The notes under the pieces: generated by a model | What the model saw: the letters and a program-made list of their open reading frames with translations, nothing else | The model's database searches: none | Told to the model about the DNA's origin: nothing | Assembly (NCBI GenBank): GCA_018398765.1 | Contig: JAHBMJ010000745.1 | Span: 1-41,193, forward strand | Direction of reading: 5' to 3' | Length of the DNA stretch: 41,193 nt | Source: Chromera velia | Taxonomy: Eukaryota > Sar > Chromeraceae | In this document: piece after piece, positions 11,423 through 21,619 of the stretch | Layout: each line of letters starts with the position of its first letter | How positions within the stretch are numbered: position 1 is the stretch's first letter | Translations under genes and position numbers: made by a program

Positions 11423-11712
11423 ATTGAATCTAGGCTCTGCACTACATTTAAAAAAAAAAAAAAGGAAAAAGTTTTTTTTTAATAGATTTTTTTTAAATCT
11501 ATAATTATCATGGCATTCAATAGGTAAACAAGTTGAAACAAGTTTTTAAACAACTGTTGTTCAACTTTTTTTTTTTGAAGTGTTGCAAGAGTGTTCTACG
11601 GGGTGTTGCACCAAAAACCATCTACTTTTCAGTTGATAAATAAAAAAAAAAATACAGATTAAAAACTTTCTTTTTTTTCTTTTATTTATGGAGTGCAGAG
11701 CCTAGGATTGAA
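11423..11712. mobile_element. Inverted-repeat (MITE-like) element, about 290 bp
   Basis: The left end (ATTGAATCTAGGCTCTGCAC) is matched in reverse complement at the right end (GTGCAGAGCCTAGGATTGAA). Similarity continues inward through A-rich then GTTTTT sequence on one arm and its complement on the other, about 50 bp per arm with some gaps. The interior is AT-rich, non-coding, with smaller palindromes. A target duplication is not obvious. This fits a decayed non-autonomous DNA transposon or foldback element. Confidence 0.65.
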
Positions 11713-11756
11713 TATGATTGAATAAAGTGATTAATTAGCTAAAGTCTGATTCTCGA

Positions 11757-13755
11757 CTATAATCCTGTATAATCCCCTAAAATCCTAAAAAGAGGATGGA
11801 AGAGGCTAGTAGGGCTTGGAAAAGGTGCACCTCAGAAAAGGTGCAAACTAAGAAGCTGCACCAGATGCACCTGTTTTGCACCAGATACACCTGATGTACC
11901 TATTAAATTTTGCATCTAACTAAATGGAATTGGGTGAAAAGTGTCAGCGTCATAGCTATTTAACGCGCCGTAGCCCCGCCTCCACGGCTCCCCGCGGCCC
12001 ATGCATGCAAGCATGTTGCTGGACCGCGCGGTACGCACGGAACAAGGCCTATATTAGCCGACCTTAAAAAAAAAATCGGCTAAATACAGGGCGAATGCGC
12101 AAGTATGCATGCGCGCTCTCGGATTCCAAAGCTGCTTTCTGCATCAAATTAAATCTATATATGTTGACTTCTTCTCTTTGTAGCATGAGAACTGTTTTAT
12201 TCAATGTGGCTACTCTATGTAACATAAACGACTGTGCACGCATAGCAACGAGAAGCATAAAAAAGCAAAAGGATCAGAACAACAGGTTTAAGTCAAGAAG
12301 CTGAGCTAACAGACTGAGTCCGTTTGCATGCACAATGCCAAACGGTTTGCCGGGAGGAAAACAGCTTCGCCCACCTTTAGTAGCAATCTAAAGATGAATG
12401 CCAATGCACTAGGCCAATGCAGTGCTGTACGGAGATTCTTTTCGACATGAAGAAGAGAAGCAGAAACAGCACACACATGTATGGGAACATGCATACACAA
12501 AGGTACATTGACACTCTCCCTCTCGGTTGCAGGTAAAGACTTTTAAAACCTGGTGCCGTGTGCTTTTTTCGATTGGTGGGCTCGATCTATCTTGGTCAGT
12601 GAGAGTGGAATTGGCTTGCTCATTCAGTTTGGTGCTTTGCATGAGAGAGTGGAACCATTCTGACGATCGATTCGCCACTTCCGTCTGCTGATGGCTTGAC
12701 GTCAAGTGTGCATACTCACATACAGATCTGTATCTGTACTATTTGACTTTCTGTCATACCACGGCTTGTTGTTGCATTTGGTACTTCCAAAGGGTTTGAA
12801 GTCCGTCTGTGGAGTGAAGTGCAGCTTTCCTAGAGGCGTTTACACCTTTGTTCGCATGCTGTTAGTCATACCGGTCCTGTGTACCGGTCACTGCGGTGAA
12901 TCATTTTTCACTGCTCGGGCTGTGAGAGGTCTGCTCTCCCCTCTTCTTCTTCTCTTTTTTTTTCCTTTTCTTCCTGTTCTTCGTCCTCTGTTGTCGGTTC
13001 GGGGTGGGGTAGGGGGGTGAATGAAGAGAATAGCCAGGTTATGACGGGGTTGGGCTCTGACCCTTTGAGATCAGACCCTCGCTTGCATGTACATGCCCTT
13101 GCTCAGAGAAGAAATGCAAACCAAGATCAAAAATTTCTTTTGTTTCATTCTTTCTTCTTTTTCTTTCTCATAAAACCACACCATTTATCGTTGTTTTCTT
13201 TATGAGTTTGCTCTAAAGGGGCATGCATGCAGTTTGAAGGTTTTATGGACCATAGGGACAGAACTAGACTACGGTGCAGCACGCAAACGGCGCCAACCAT
13301 ATTCAAATACTGTAAATCCATGCAGGAAAAACATTAGGCAGGTTAAAAACGTTGCTTAAACTGGTCCATAAAGAGATGAAGTCATGAGACAATTGGAGAC
13401 ATGTTCTTTAATTGGAGTAAAAAACTTTTTTTTACCTGTCGTCGCCTTTTTACTCACATTTTAGGCTGTTTTACATAATAAAAGTTTGTGTAGCTAATCT
13501 ATATCATAAAAAGCTATTAGGCCTTGAATGAGGCACCTTTTGGCCGCTAGAAACACTAGAAATCAGCCCTAGAAACCTAATTTTTATAAGGTAAACGGTG
13601 CACCTTATTTTGCACCTGTTTTGCACCTGATTTAAGGTGCAAACTTATTTTTGCACCAGCACCACCACCTTTTCTCAGCCTTAGAGGCTAGGATTTTAGC
13701 TTTCTTCCAGGATTTTAGATTTTAAAATCCTAGATGTAGGGATTGTTAGGGATTA
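11757..13755. repeat. Pair of diverged inverted arms enclosing about 2 kb
   Basis: A left arm around 11757-11905 (AATCCTAAAA, then GGAAAAGGTGC, then GCACC-rich) resembles the reverse complement of a right arm around 13595-13755. Both run from AATCC-rich outer sequence into AAAAGGTG and then GCACC repeats. Divergence is high and the alignment is by eye, so the arms may be independent copies of one repeat family. Confidence 0.35.
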
Positions 13756-13773
13756 TATTTTTAACGTTAAAAG

Positions 13774-13875
13774 TCCGGCAGAATCCTGGGCAAAATCCGT
13801 AAAAATCCGCTAAAATCCTGGCCAAAATCCCGTAAAATCCGCTAAAATCCTGGGCTAAAATCCCGCAAAATCCTG
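13774..13875. repeat. Tandem repeat, about 32 bp, three units
   Basis: Three imperfect units of the form CTAAAATCCTGG-CCAAAATCC-CGTAAAATCCG, ending just before the retroelement's left flank. Non-coding. Confidence 0.7.
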
Positions 13876-13922
13876 GCTACCTGCAGGGTAGGTATTAAAA
13901 CTGTATTTAGTATTAAAACTTG

Positions 13923-13945
13923 TCATTTTCCCTTAGGTCTCTAGT
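13923..13945. repeat. Left copy of 23-bp direct repeat flanking the retroelement (putative target-site duplication)
   Basis: 23 bp beginning TCATTTTC and ending CTCTAGT. It matches 21210-21232 at 21 of 23 positions; the two differences are C here and T in the right copy. Similarity stops on both sides, as expected for a target duplication. Confidence 0.7.
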
Positions 13946-14016
13946 GCGGTTAACAGGAAGGTCTGTCTTCTCTTTGTGTTCCTTTTTGAACAACTGTTGT
14001 TGTATCTTGTCATCAG

Positions 14017-15495
14017 ATGAATCCTTCCACTTCTTCTAATCTGAAGTTCACTTCTGACGAGCCACCATAAAGGCAGCAAGTTAACTCGTCTGAAGATTAT
14101 CTTGAGTTGCTTCAACTGTGGGCCAAGGAGTATACCAGCTATACTGGACTCCAAAAGCTCAAAGGAGCGATCGAGGTTTCTTCGTTCCTTGTAGACAAGG
14201 CCCTCCAGAGACGGACTATGTCTCTGGCTTCTGATCCTCAACATGTCCTTCCAGTTAGGCAGGCTGGCGAGGAACTTGCAGACTTCGAAGACCGTCTTCG
14301 CAACTGGGCAGAGAAGTTTTTGCAGACCCTCTCTGGCGACAACACGCAGCTTTCTCCGGACCTCCAGAAGGAGACGGCGTGGGCAACCTTCGAGTCCTTC
14401 GTCACCCTCATCACCGAGATCATACTTATTAGAGTCGCGCTTTCTCTGTCCTTCAAGGAGAAGTATTTTGCCTACAAAGAGTTGCTTATGAATTTGAAGA
14501 GCCAGTCCCTGGAGCCCGCCGATTTCGTCGTGGGGGTCAAGTTCTGGTCTTTCCTCCCTGAAGAGATCAAGGCCCTTGCCCGCACCAAGCCGAAGAAGCA
14601 GGTTGGAGGTACCGGCGATCCATTTTCCGTCAAGCACAGCTGGAAGTACATGCAAGAGGTCATCGAGGAGGCCATGGCGACCCTAGACCAGAAGCACACC
14701 CACTTTGAGTGGGTTGCATCCGTTTTGTCTGGAGTTCTCCGTCTTTGCAGCTCCAGTAACACCAGTGTGAAGAAGAGGGAGATTGAGGTTTCCAAGTACC
14801 ACAAGGACGGGGCATATGACAGCATCAGTGGGTCCTCTGGCGCCAGTCTTGAGCAGTTGATTGTTGCGACTGACCTTTCCAGGGACATTCAGTCAATAGA
14901 TCCTGAGAGGGTCCAAATGCTCACCGACTTCTCTCGGAAGTGGAGTGAGAAGATGAAAGGTTCAGGCAGCGGGAACATTGGAAGAAGCAACAACCGGAAG
15001 AATCGACAGCAGAGGCAGCAGCAGTCCTACCAAGGGCAGCAGCAGTCTGATGACAAACAGCAAAGCCAGTCTTCCCAGTCTTCAGGCCAGAAGGGAGGAC
15101 AGTCTCTCTGTAAAGCTAACATCGACAGCATCACTTCCACGATGTTGAAAATGTAAGAAGGCAAGAAAGAAGGGGACAGCAGCAGAGAGACAGCAAAGAT
15201 GACCCGGGAGAAAGTGAGAATGGCAGTCACATCCTATGAAGCAGAAACCAACGAGGCCATTCGCTATGGCGGTGGCTTTGTTGATATGGTGTTCGAGCAG
15301 CCTCCTGCCTGGATCCAGAGTTTGCCAATCGTAGAATACTCCGACGCAGAGCTGGAGGAAGATGCTCCAGCTGTCGAAGGTAGGACAGATACTGAGGAGA
15401 CAGAGGGGGGGCAGCAAGGGGAGCATCAGATTTTTGATATGTCGAATCCTGCCGATCAGGAAGCATGGATGGCTCGCTTTGCAAACTGCATGTGA
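14017..15495 (+). pseudogene. Retroelement ORF1 (gag-position protein), two internal stops
   Basis: The ATG at 14017 starts a frame of about 492 codons ending in TGA at 15493-15495, interrupted by TAA at 14068-14070 and 15154-15156 with no frameshift. The middle (roughly residues 30-300) is helical and well-mixed (LQLWAKEYTSYTGLQKLKG, AGEELADFEDRLRNWAEKF). It is followed by a basic, Gln-rich stretch (RKNRQQRQQQ) that could bind RNA, then an acidic C-terminus (AELEEDAPAVE). No zinc knuckle or RRM is visible, so the gag-like role rests on position upstream of the RT ORF. The stop at 14068 falls just before RQQ, next to a Gln-rich context. Confidence 0.6.
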
Positions 15496-15559
15496 ATTTT
15501 TTCTCTTTCCGTTGCATGCACCTTTTTCCTCAGGAAAGGATCCGAAAGGATCGAAATTT

Positions 15560-15745
15560 GAATATGTAGGAATGAAAGATGACTGGTTGCTTTTGTACAT
15601 GCAGTGTATGTGACTGTAATTCTGCCTTTGAAAATGATTGGTTGCTTGCATTGCTGTAATTCCGCCTTTAAAGATGATCGGTCTGTTGTACACAGAAAGT
15701 CACACTGTGTAATTCCGCTCTTTCTCTATGATTGCTTTCATTTGA
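15560..15745. repeat. Degenerate tandem repeats in the ORF1-ORF2 spacer
   Basis: Three diverged copies contain GATGA(C/T)TGGTTGCTT, then TGTAATTC(C/T)GCC, then TTTAAAGATGAT-like sequence, with uneven spacing of about 45-60 bp. Non-coding. They could be internal promoter, packaging or RNA-structure elements; function is unknown. Confidence 0.5.
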
Positions 15746-15995
15746 TTCCTGTTGAGAACTTAAGGTAAGAGCGGGGGGGTTAAAGCCTTCGAAGCGCAGT
15801 TAGTTAGAGCAAGCGGCTGTTTCTTCCTTTTGTTTTTCTCTCTTGTGTTTCGATCTCGTTCTTTTTGCACAAAAACATAATTGAGGGGGGGAGTTGAACT
15901 ATAGGGTCCCAGCCTGCTATGGGCCGTGGGTCGCATGTCTGGACCTACTGGGCCGAGCGTTCAACGCCAGCCGTAGGGTAATCGCTTTCATGTGA

Positions 15996-18900
15996 ATTCG
16001 ATTAATCGCCGCGCGCATTCGCGTGCATACCAGTTTCCGAGTGCCTCCCCCTCCCGACCTCGAGGCACGGCACGTGCTAGCCCGCATGGGGGGATTTGGG
16101 GGGGACGTCAACAGGGCTGTGCACTCCATCGAGGGCAACATACCGTCACGAGAAGGAGATAACAACCGGAGGGACCGCCATGGGGGGGAATCGGACAGAG
16201 AAGAGGAAGAGCCGTGGACCCAGGGAGAACCGATCGAACCAGACGAGCTTTCCCCTCGTACCAGGCCTCCTATTGCTCCTTCTAGAATCGACCCGGAGAC
16301 CCGCTTTGTGCGGCATCCCCATCCGACACAGCGTTGGTCAAATCCCGTCCTAGCGGTTACAGCACCCTAACTTGCGACATCCGGGGCCCAACGAGCACCA
16401 CGCCAGGCCGCAGGAAAGACGAGACAGACGGAGAGAGAGAAAAGACGAATACAGAATGCACCACTTCCTTCAAACCACGGGCCACAGCGGAGGCAGGATA
16501 TAGCTGACGCAAGCTCAGCCTCTGCTGCAGCCAGCAGTTCTGCTCCCGCTCCCGCCTCCTTGCTAACAGGGCCAGGCCCGCTCTAAATAGCAAATTCAGC
16601 CTCGGCCTCGGCCTTGGCCTCCACCTCCACTTCTTCCTCTTCTTCCTCTTTGTCCCCAGTACCTGCCCCCTCCCCCAGACAGAATGCATCGGCTGTCACG
16701 TTAGCATCGCCAATGTCTGTGGTGTTGTTTCCACCAGTAGCAGCAGCGGCCGCGGCGGCGGCAGCCCCCAGGAGGTTACCGACGGCATCAGTAGTGTTTC
16801 GTTTCCTGCCTACCCCCGTAAGACAGTCCATCGTAGAGACATCCCTCCAGGCAAGGCAACAAGCAGGAGAGGGTGCAGAGCAGCGGGCGGCAGCGGGCTT
16901 AGCGCTGGAGGGGGACTTCTCCTCAGGGGGCCAACACCGCCTGGGCGATTTGCAAGACGCTGCGGCATCTCGAGCACCCACAGACATAGATTCCGATCCA
17001 GAGGAAACACGAAGCGCGGGGGTTCCACCTCCTCAAGACGAAGGCATAGGGGGCGCGGAAGGCGATGGCACGGGGGTCCAGATTCCTCTTCCTTCGGATC
17101 CCCCCACAAGAGGAGGGGATGACCCGATGGACGGACAAGCAGGGACGGCAACGGCAGCAAACGGACAGGCCCCAGCACAGGACGAGCAAGACCAGCGAAG
17201 CGAGGCAGGTAGTGACGGAGACCCAGACGACGGAGGGGATGCTTCAGAGCTGGCGGCGGGGTGGGAAAGTAAATGGGCCTTCTGGGATTCTGTCGATTGG
17301 ACAGTGGAAGTATGGGATGACTTGGACATTCTTACCGACAGGCACATTGACTTGAGACTGCACCCCGCCTTGGCAGCTGTCATTGAAGAGATTGTGGACC
17401 AGATAGGGGACGAAGACGCCATCAAAGCAGAATGTGCGTGGAAAGCTCTGGCCTATTTCCCTTCGATCTTTTTCCGTAAGGACAGACGAGGGGGACCTGC
17501 TTCCTTGTCAGCGCGCAGGCAGCGGATCAAAGCCTTTTGGGAAGGAGACTTTGAGTCGCTAGTACGAGTTCTGCGGGAGGACGTGGTGCGCATGAGGGAG
17601 AGACAACGGAAGGGCCAGGAGAGGAAGGGGCGGTGTTCCACCCAGCAACATACGGAAGATGACCTGGTTTTCAAACAGAAACAAGTGCAGGGTCTGATAG
17701 AGGAGGGGGCGCTGTCAAAAGCCGCCTCCCGTCTCCAATCCTTCGGGGTGGCCCCAGCGTCACCAGCCACCTTCAAGAAGATAGCAGGTATGTTTCCGCG
17801 TAGAGCCCACCCTCTTCTCCTCCGGAGCCCGCCCCAGAGCGACTCTCAGTCACAGTCCTCAGGCTCTCAGTCTCCCCTGCTCACACTGTCTTGCGACAAT
17901 CTGCTTGAAGCGATCAGGTCTGCACCAAAGGGATCAGCACAAGGGGTCATAGGATGGCGTTACGAACACTTGAGCTACTTTATCCCCAGAGACAGCTCAG
18001 CGCAGGTGCGCATCCTTCGTATTGCCACATGTCTTGTAAGAGGAGACGCCCCAGTGGGTTTTATCTCACTGCTCGCGGAGGGCAGGTGCTTCGTCTTGAA
18101 TAAGAATGCCAGAGGGACAGAGGTGAGACCTATTATGGTAGGGGACGTCCTTTGTCGGTGGATGACGAGGGCAATCCTGCTAGAGTTTGGGGTGCAGTTC
18201 GAGTAGCACCTGGGCCCCTTGCAGTTTGCAGTGCGTACAAGGGCAGGCACAGAGAAATTGTTCCGTTGTATGCAGACGTGCTTGCAGCGGTCTCCCTCGT
18301 CAGCTGTGCTGAACTTAGACGCATCGAACGCCTTCAATGCATATGACCGGCAGGTGATTATGGACCAGGTTCATGCTCATTTCCCCCAGTTGTACTCTTT
18401 CTTTGCTTTGTGGTATGGAACTCCTTCAGACTTAGTCTTCAGAGACCAGTTAAGGCTCCTCCGGAGGATCACATGCGAAGAAGGGGTATAACAGGGGGAT
18501 GTGGCGGGTCCCCTTCTCTTCTGCATGGGGCTAAAGCCTTCCCTAGACGGGTTGCTGGGGGATTTGCAGGCAAAGCACGGGGGAAAGGGGTGTTTTGTTG
18601 GCGCCTTCATGGACGACGTATCTATGGTTTTCCCCCTCCGTCCTTTTCAACAGATCCCCACAGACGGACACGATGACAGCATTTTACATGCATGAAGGGT
18701 GAGTGCAGCCAGGTTGCAGAGTTTCGGGTTAACCCTGCGACCTGACAAGAGCTCGGTCCACTCACCTTCGTGGCAAGGGCTCAGGGAATGTCCGAGCGCA
18801 TACCCATCACCGCCTGGAATCTGATTCACCCCATCCCTTGCAGGTTTCCGACTCTGCGGGGCGGCCAGTGGGACTATAAAGTATCAGAGTGCACACTTTG

Positions 18901-20426
18901 ATAAAAAGCTGAAAGAGGCGTGGGAGTTGAGCCAGGCAGTGGAAGGGTACGGCGACCCCCAAGGAGCCCACCTCCTTTTCCGTTTCTGTGTTCTGCTGAA
19001 GCTGATTTATCTGACAAGGATTATAGGGGACGTCATTACGCTAGGCGAATGGTCTCAGGTGGATAGAGAGCTAGGTGAGTCGTGGGCGCGTATCATGGGC
19101 ATGACAGAGCAGGAATGGGCGCACGGGGAGGTGCGTTGTCAGGCGTACTTACCGCAGTACCAGGGTGGACTAGGTCTTACCTGCTTTCGAGCGACTGCAA
19201 CGGCAGGTCTGTTAGGTAGCTATGGGGTGACTCTGTCAACGGTGATAGAACGTCTCACCAACCAGTCCTTCTTGGGCCCCAGTCAGTCCCCAGACAGAGA
19301 TGCCTTTTTTGCGCTCCCCTGGCTGCAGGTGTCGAAGAGGGAATATGAGAGAGCAGAGAGCGCGACGGAGTCCGTGAATCTGAAGGCCCACCATCCTCTA
19401 TGCTAAGGATGGAACGCTCGGTCAGGACGCTGGTGGAGAGCCCCTCATACCTAAGAGCAGCAAAAGATAACGGACGCGCTTCATTGATCGTGCAGGGTCT
19501 TCCTCTTCTCTAAGATAGGGCTGTCTGAGCGTGTTCGTCTCCATTCATGCTCTAGCAATGGAGCCTCCGCGTGGCTCAGCGCCATCCCGTCATCAGGTTG
19601 GTTGCGCTTCCCTCCGGCAGTGTACAGGGTCGCACTCCGCATCTGTTTGAGCCTCCCAATCCTCGAGATGTGAAGGGCAGGTGTGTGTGTATGTGGGTCA
19701 CCGCTCAACCCTCGGGGCCACCACGCACAGAAATGCCCGAATGGGGGGGGAGTGCACTGGCGGCATGAGCAGGTGAAAGGTGCGTTTACCCAGATCCTGA
19801 GGGGTCTCCGACATACTCATGTGCTTGAGGAGATAACTTTTGGGCACTTGGGGGTGGCGACGGACTCAAGACTCACTGAGGAGCGCAACAAGCGAGTGAA
19901 CCTTTTCGTCTCTCTATTGAATGGAGACACCCTCCTTGCGGACGTTTCTATGACTTTTCCGATTTCTTCCGATGCTTCCCGCCTGCGTACAAGGTCTAAA
20001 ACAGCAGAGGCAGCAGCAAAGACGAAGAGCAAGGAGAAAGTGTGGAAGTACGCAGTAGCAGCACGCGCTGTGGGATTGTGGTTTCTCATTGAAATTGTTC
20101 CATTGGTCTTCGAGACCTTTGGACATCCCAACAAGGAGACTGTCTCTTTCGTCAAAGAGCTGGTCAGTGTGGCTAGCTCGAGGGCGGGGTTTTCGACAGA
20201 GGGTGAGCTGATGGCTGTACAGGCTCGGTTGACTGATCGTTACTGGAAAATCCTCGGTTGCACGCTGCAAAGATATGTGGCGATCAATGTTCTGACCTCT
20301 GTATTCCATGGCAGGGGTCAGAGGGGGCCGTTCCAGCCAGTCTCTCTTCTTGGTCAGGAGTTTTCCATGCAGCTGTCTCACAAGAGAGACCGCTTTGTGC
20401 AGGAGGACCCTGAGTCGGCTGCGTGA
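15996..20426 (+). pseudogene. Retroelement ORF2: UBA-like segment, reverse transcriptase, CCHC finger, endonuclease region; multiple stops, no frameshift
   Basis: One frame runs from at least 15996 to TGA at 20424-20426, about 1,480 codons. Internal stops: TAA 16368, 16584, 18489, 19404, 19452; TAG 18204; TGA 18693, 18822, 19485, 19671 (another TGA at 15993 if the ORF starts earlier). Order: a UBA-like patch (ARHVLARMGGFGGDVNRAV) near 16.07-16.13 kb; Ser/Ala/Pro-rich and acidic linkers; RT fingers; palm motif A LDASNAFN (18315-18338); motif B GV-stop-QGDVAGP (18483-18512); motif C FMDDVS (18606-18623); a thumb region; a C-x-C, His, Cys finger (codons at 19686, 19692, 19719/19722, 19734); then an ADVSMTFP and KVWKY region resembling the restriction-like endonuclease. 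The PD of the nuclease is not evident. RT identity is confident; clade is inferred. The start codon is unknown. Confidence 0.8.
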
Positions 20427-21209
20427 AGGGAGTTAATCAGACTGTGATGGTTATATGTCTCTCATTTTTGGGCTGTGTTAGTTTTGTTGTCTGCGTGCTT
20501 GTATGCACTCCGTAAAGTGGATCCAAGTTGCCTTTGGGAGTATTGTTTGTGTATGCTAATTGTTTTAACTATTTTTTGTCAAAGCAAGTATGTGTGTGGT
20601 GCGTGATGCACCGCGGGGTGGTGTGCTTTGGCACTGACTTCAGGATCTTTCTGGCACCGCTCTCGCTTGCGCTCTGCCTATGTTGCATCCATATTTTTTC
20701 TTGTGGTTTCTTTCATGTCGCGCTTTTCATGAGTTTCCTTCTGAAGTGTGCATGCGCGACCCGTCGTGTCTCTGGATGGGATTTTTCTTCTCTGGGTTTC
20801 TTTTGGTAACAGAAGAAAGTCGCCTTTCAGTATTATGTCCGGCTTTGGTTCTTCCGGGTCTTCGCTTCCCTTACTTGAGTGCGCTTGCCTCTTTAGGCCT
20901 AGCGTTAGTCAATTAGCAATCGATCGAGGTTCCGTCTGGACGGCCCGGCCTCCGTGTCAAGTGGCTCTGGTCGGTGCCTAGGTTTCTGACCCTATGGTGT
21001 ATGCTTCTAGGGCACAAACCTATGCCGGCGCCTAGGCCTGGCGGTGAGCTCAATATTGTCATCATTTTCCGAGTGCATGTCAGGTTTTGTTGAGATCAGA
21101 TCTTGCCAAATTGATTCGTGAGTTGATCTAGCGACCTGTCCTTTTGAACACAGACTTTCCATCAAGAGCTCTGACAGGATGACCTGCCTCTAGCGGGCAG
21201 TGTGCATAT
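20427..21209 (+). other. 3' untranslated region of the retroelement
   Basis: Non-coding, T- and G-rich, with short spurious ORFs. Contains a GC-rich imperfect palindrome near 21020-21045 (GCCGGCGCCTAGGC). There is no poly(A) tail before the right direct repeat, as in RLE-type elements that lack one. Confidence 0.5.
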
Positions 21210-21232
21210 TCATTTTTCCTTAGGTCTTTAGT
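21210..21232. repeat. Right copy of 23-bp direct repeat flanking the retroelement
   Basis: Matches 13923-13945 with two C-to-T differences; core CCTTAGGTCT is identical. Flanks on both sides are unrelated between copies. Confidence 0.7.
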
Positions 21233-21277
21233 ATTTTTATACTCCTAACCGTATTGTGTAGAAGTACGTTCTTCCCC

Positions 21278-21619
21278 ACAAAACCAGGTTAAATCCCCCG
21301 GGAATTTAGTGGAATTTAAAATGGAATTTAACCTTAGAATTTAGTGGAATTTGATGGATTTTAATGGAATTTACCGTGGAATCTACTTGTCTAAATTCCA
21401 CTATATAAGATGTATAAGCACTGCTAAATTATGCTAATTTGAGCTCCCAACTCTTTCTAGATCACGAGAAATAAGCCTCCAAAGTTTATGGAATTTAGTG
21501 GAATTTAGACGAGTAGATTCCACGGTAAATTCCACTAAAATCCATCAAATTCCACTAAATTCCAAGGGTAAATTCCATTAAATTCCACTAAATTTCTGGG
21601 GAATTTAACCTGGTTTTGT
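21278..21619. mobile_element. Foldback/MITE-like element, 342 bp, long terminal inverted repeats
   Basis: The left arm starts ACAAAACCAGGTTAAAT and the right arm ends ATTTAACCTGGTTTTGT. The two arms are near-perfect reverse complements for about 125 bp each, around a roughly 90-bp centre. Arms are built from GGAATTTAGTGGAATTTA-like sub-repeats. No ORF. No clear target duplication was identified. The transcript could fold into a long double-stranded hairpin, a possible small-RNA source. It sits only 45 bp from the retroelement's right flank. Confidence 0.85.

Larger units (their letters stand above)
11020..13922. other. AT-rich, repeat-bearing spacer without recognised genes
   Basis: Begins as the 3' flank of the preceding gene and holds an inverted-repeat element (11423-11712), two diverged repeat arms, a 32-bp tandem repeat and homopolymer A/T runs. 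ORFs at 12.4-13.2 kb (for example the minus-strand frame at 12409-12705) are short, lack convincing starts and match nothing I know. Confidence 0.6.
13946..21209 (+). mobile_element. Decayed non-LTR-type retroelement, about 7.3 kb, ORF1 and ORF2
   Basis: Bounded by the 23-bp direct repeats. Order: 71-bp leader, ORF1 (14017-15495), spacer with degenerate repeats, ORF2 (from about 15.9-16.0 kb to 20426), and a 0.78-kb 3' region without a poly(A) end. ORF2 carries a reverse transcriptase followed by a CCHC finger and a restriction-like endonuclease region; in known families this order is typical of R2/CRE-like non-LTR elements. No integrase, RNase H or LTR was seen. Both ORFs keep one frame but are cut by stop codons, so the copy cannot be autonomous under the standard code. 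The target-site length fits non-LTR insertion. Confidence 0.75.

Noticed and set aside
12409-13205. Short ORFs as genes
   Set aside because: No ATG-supported frame, motif or splice structure; sequence lies in a repeat-bearing spacer.
14017-20426. Nuclear genetic code with TAA/TAG read as Gln
   Set aside because: Several stops fall at likely Gln positions and the clear genes end in TGA. But the carrier and kinase genes encode all their Gln with CAA/CAG across about 720 codons, the 3.1-kb gene seems to end in TAG, and ORF2 also contains internal TGA codons. Mutation is the simpler reading.
20680-20981. Small hydrophobic ORFs downstream of ORF2
   Set aside because: Overlapping frames in T-rich 3' sequence with no support beyond being open.
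13946-21209. LTR retrotransposon or DIRS element
   Set aside because: No long terminal repeats, integrase, RNase H or tyrosine recombinase were seen; the CCHC finger and nuclease region after the RT fit an RLE-type non-LTR element better.
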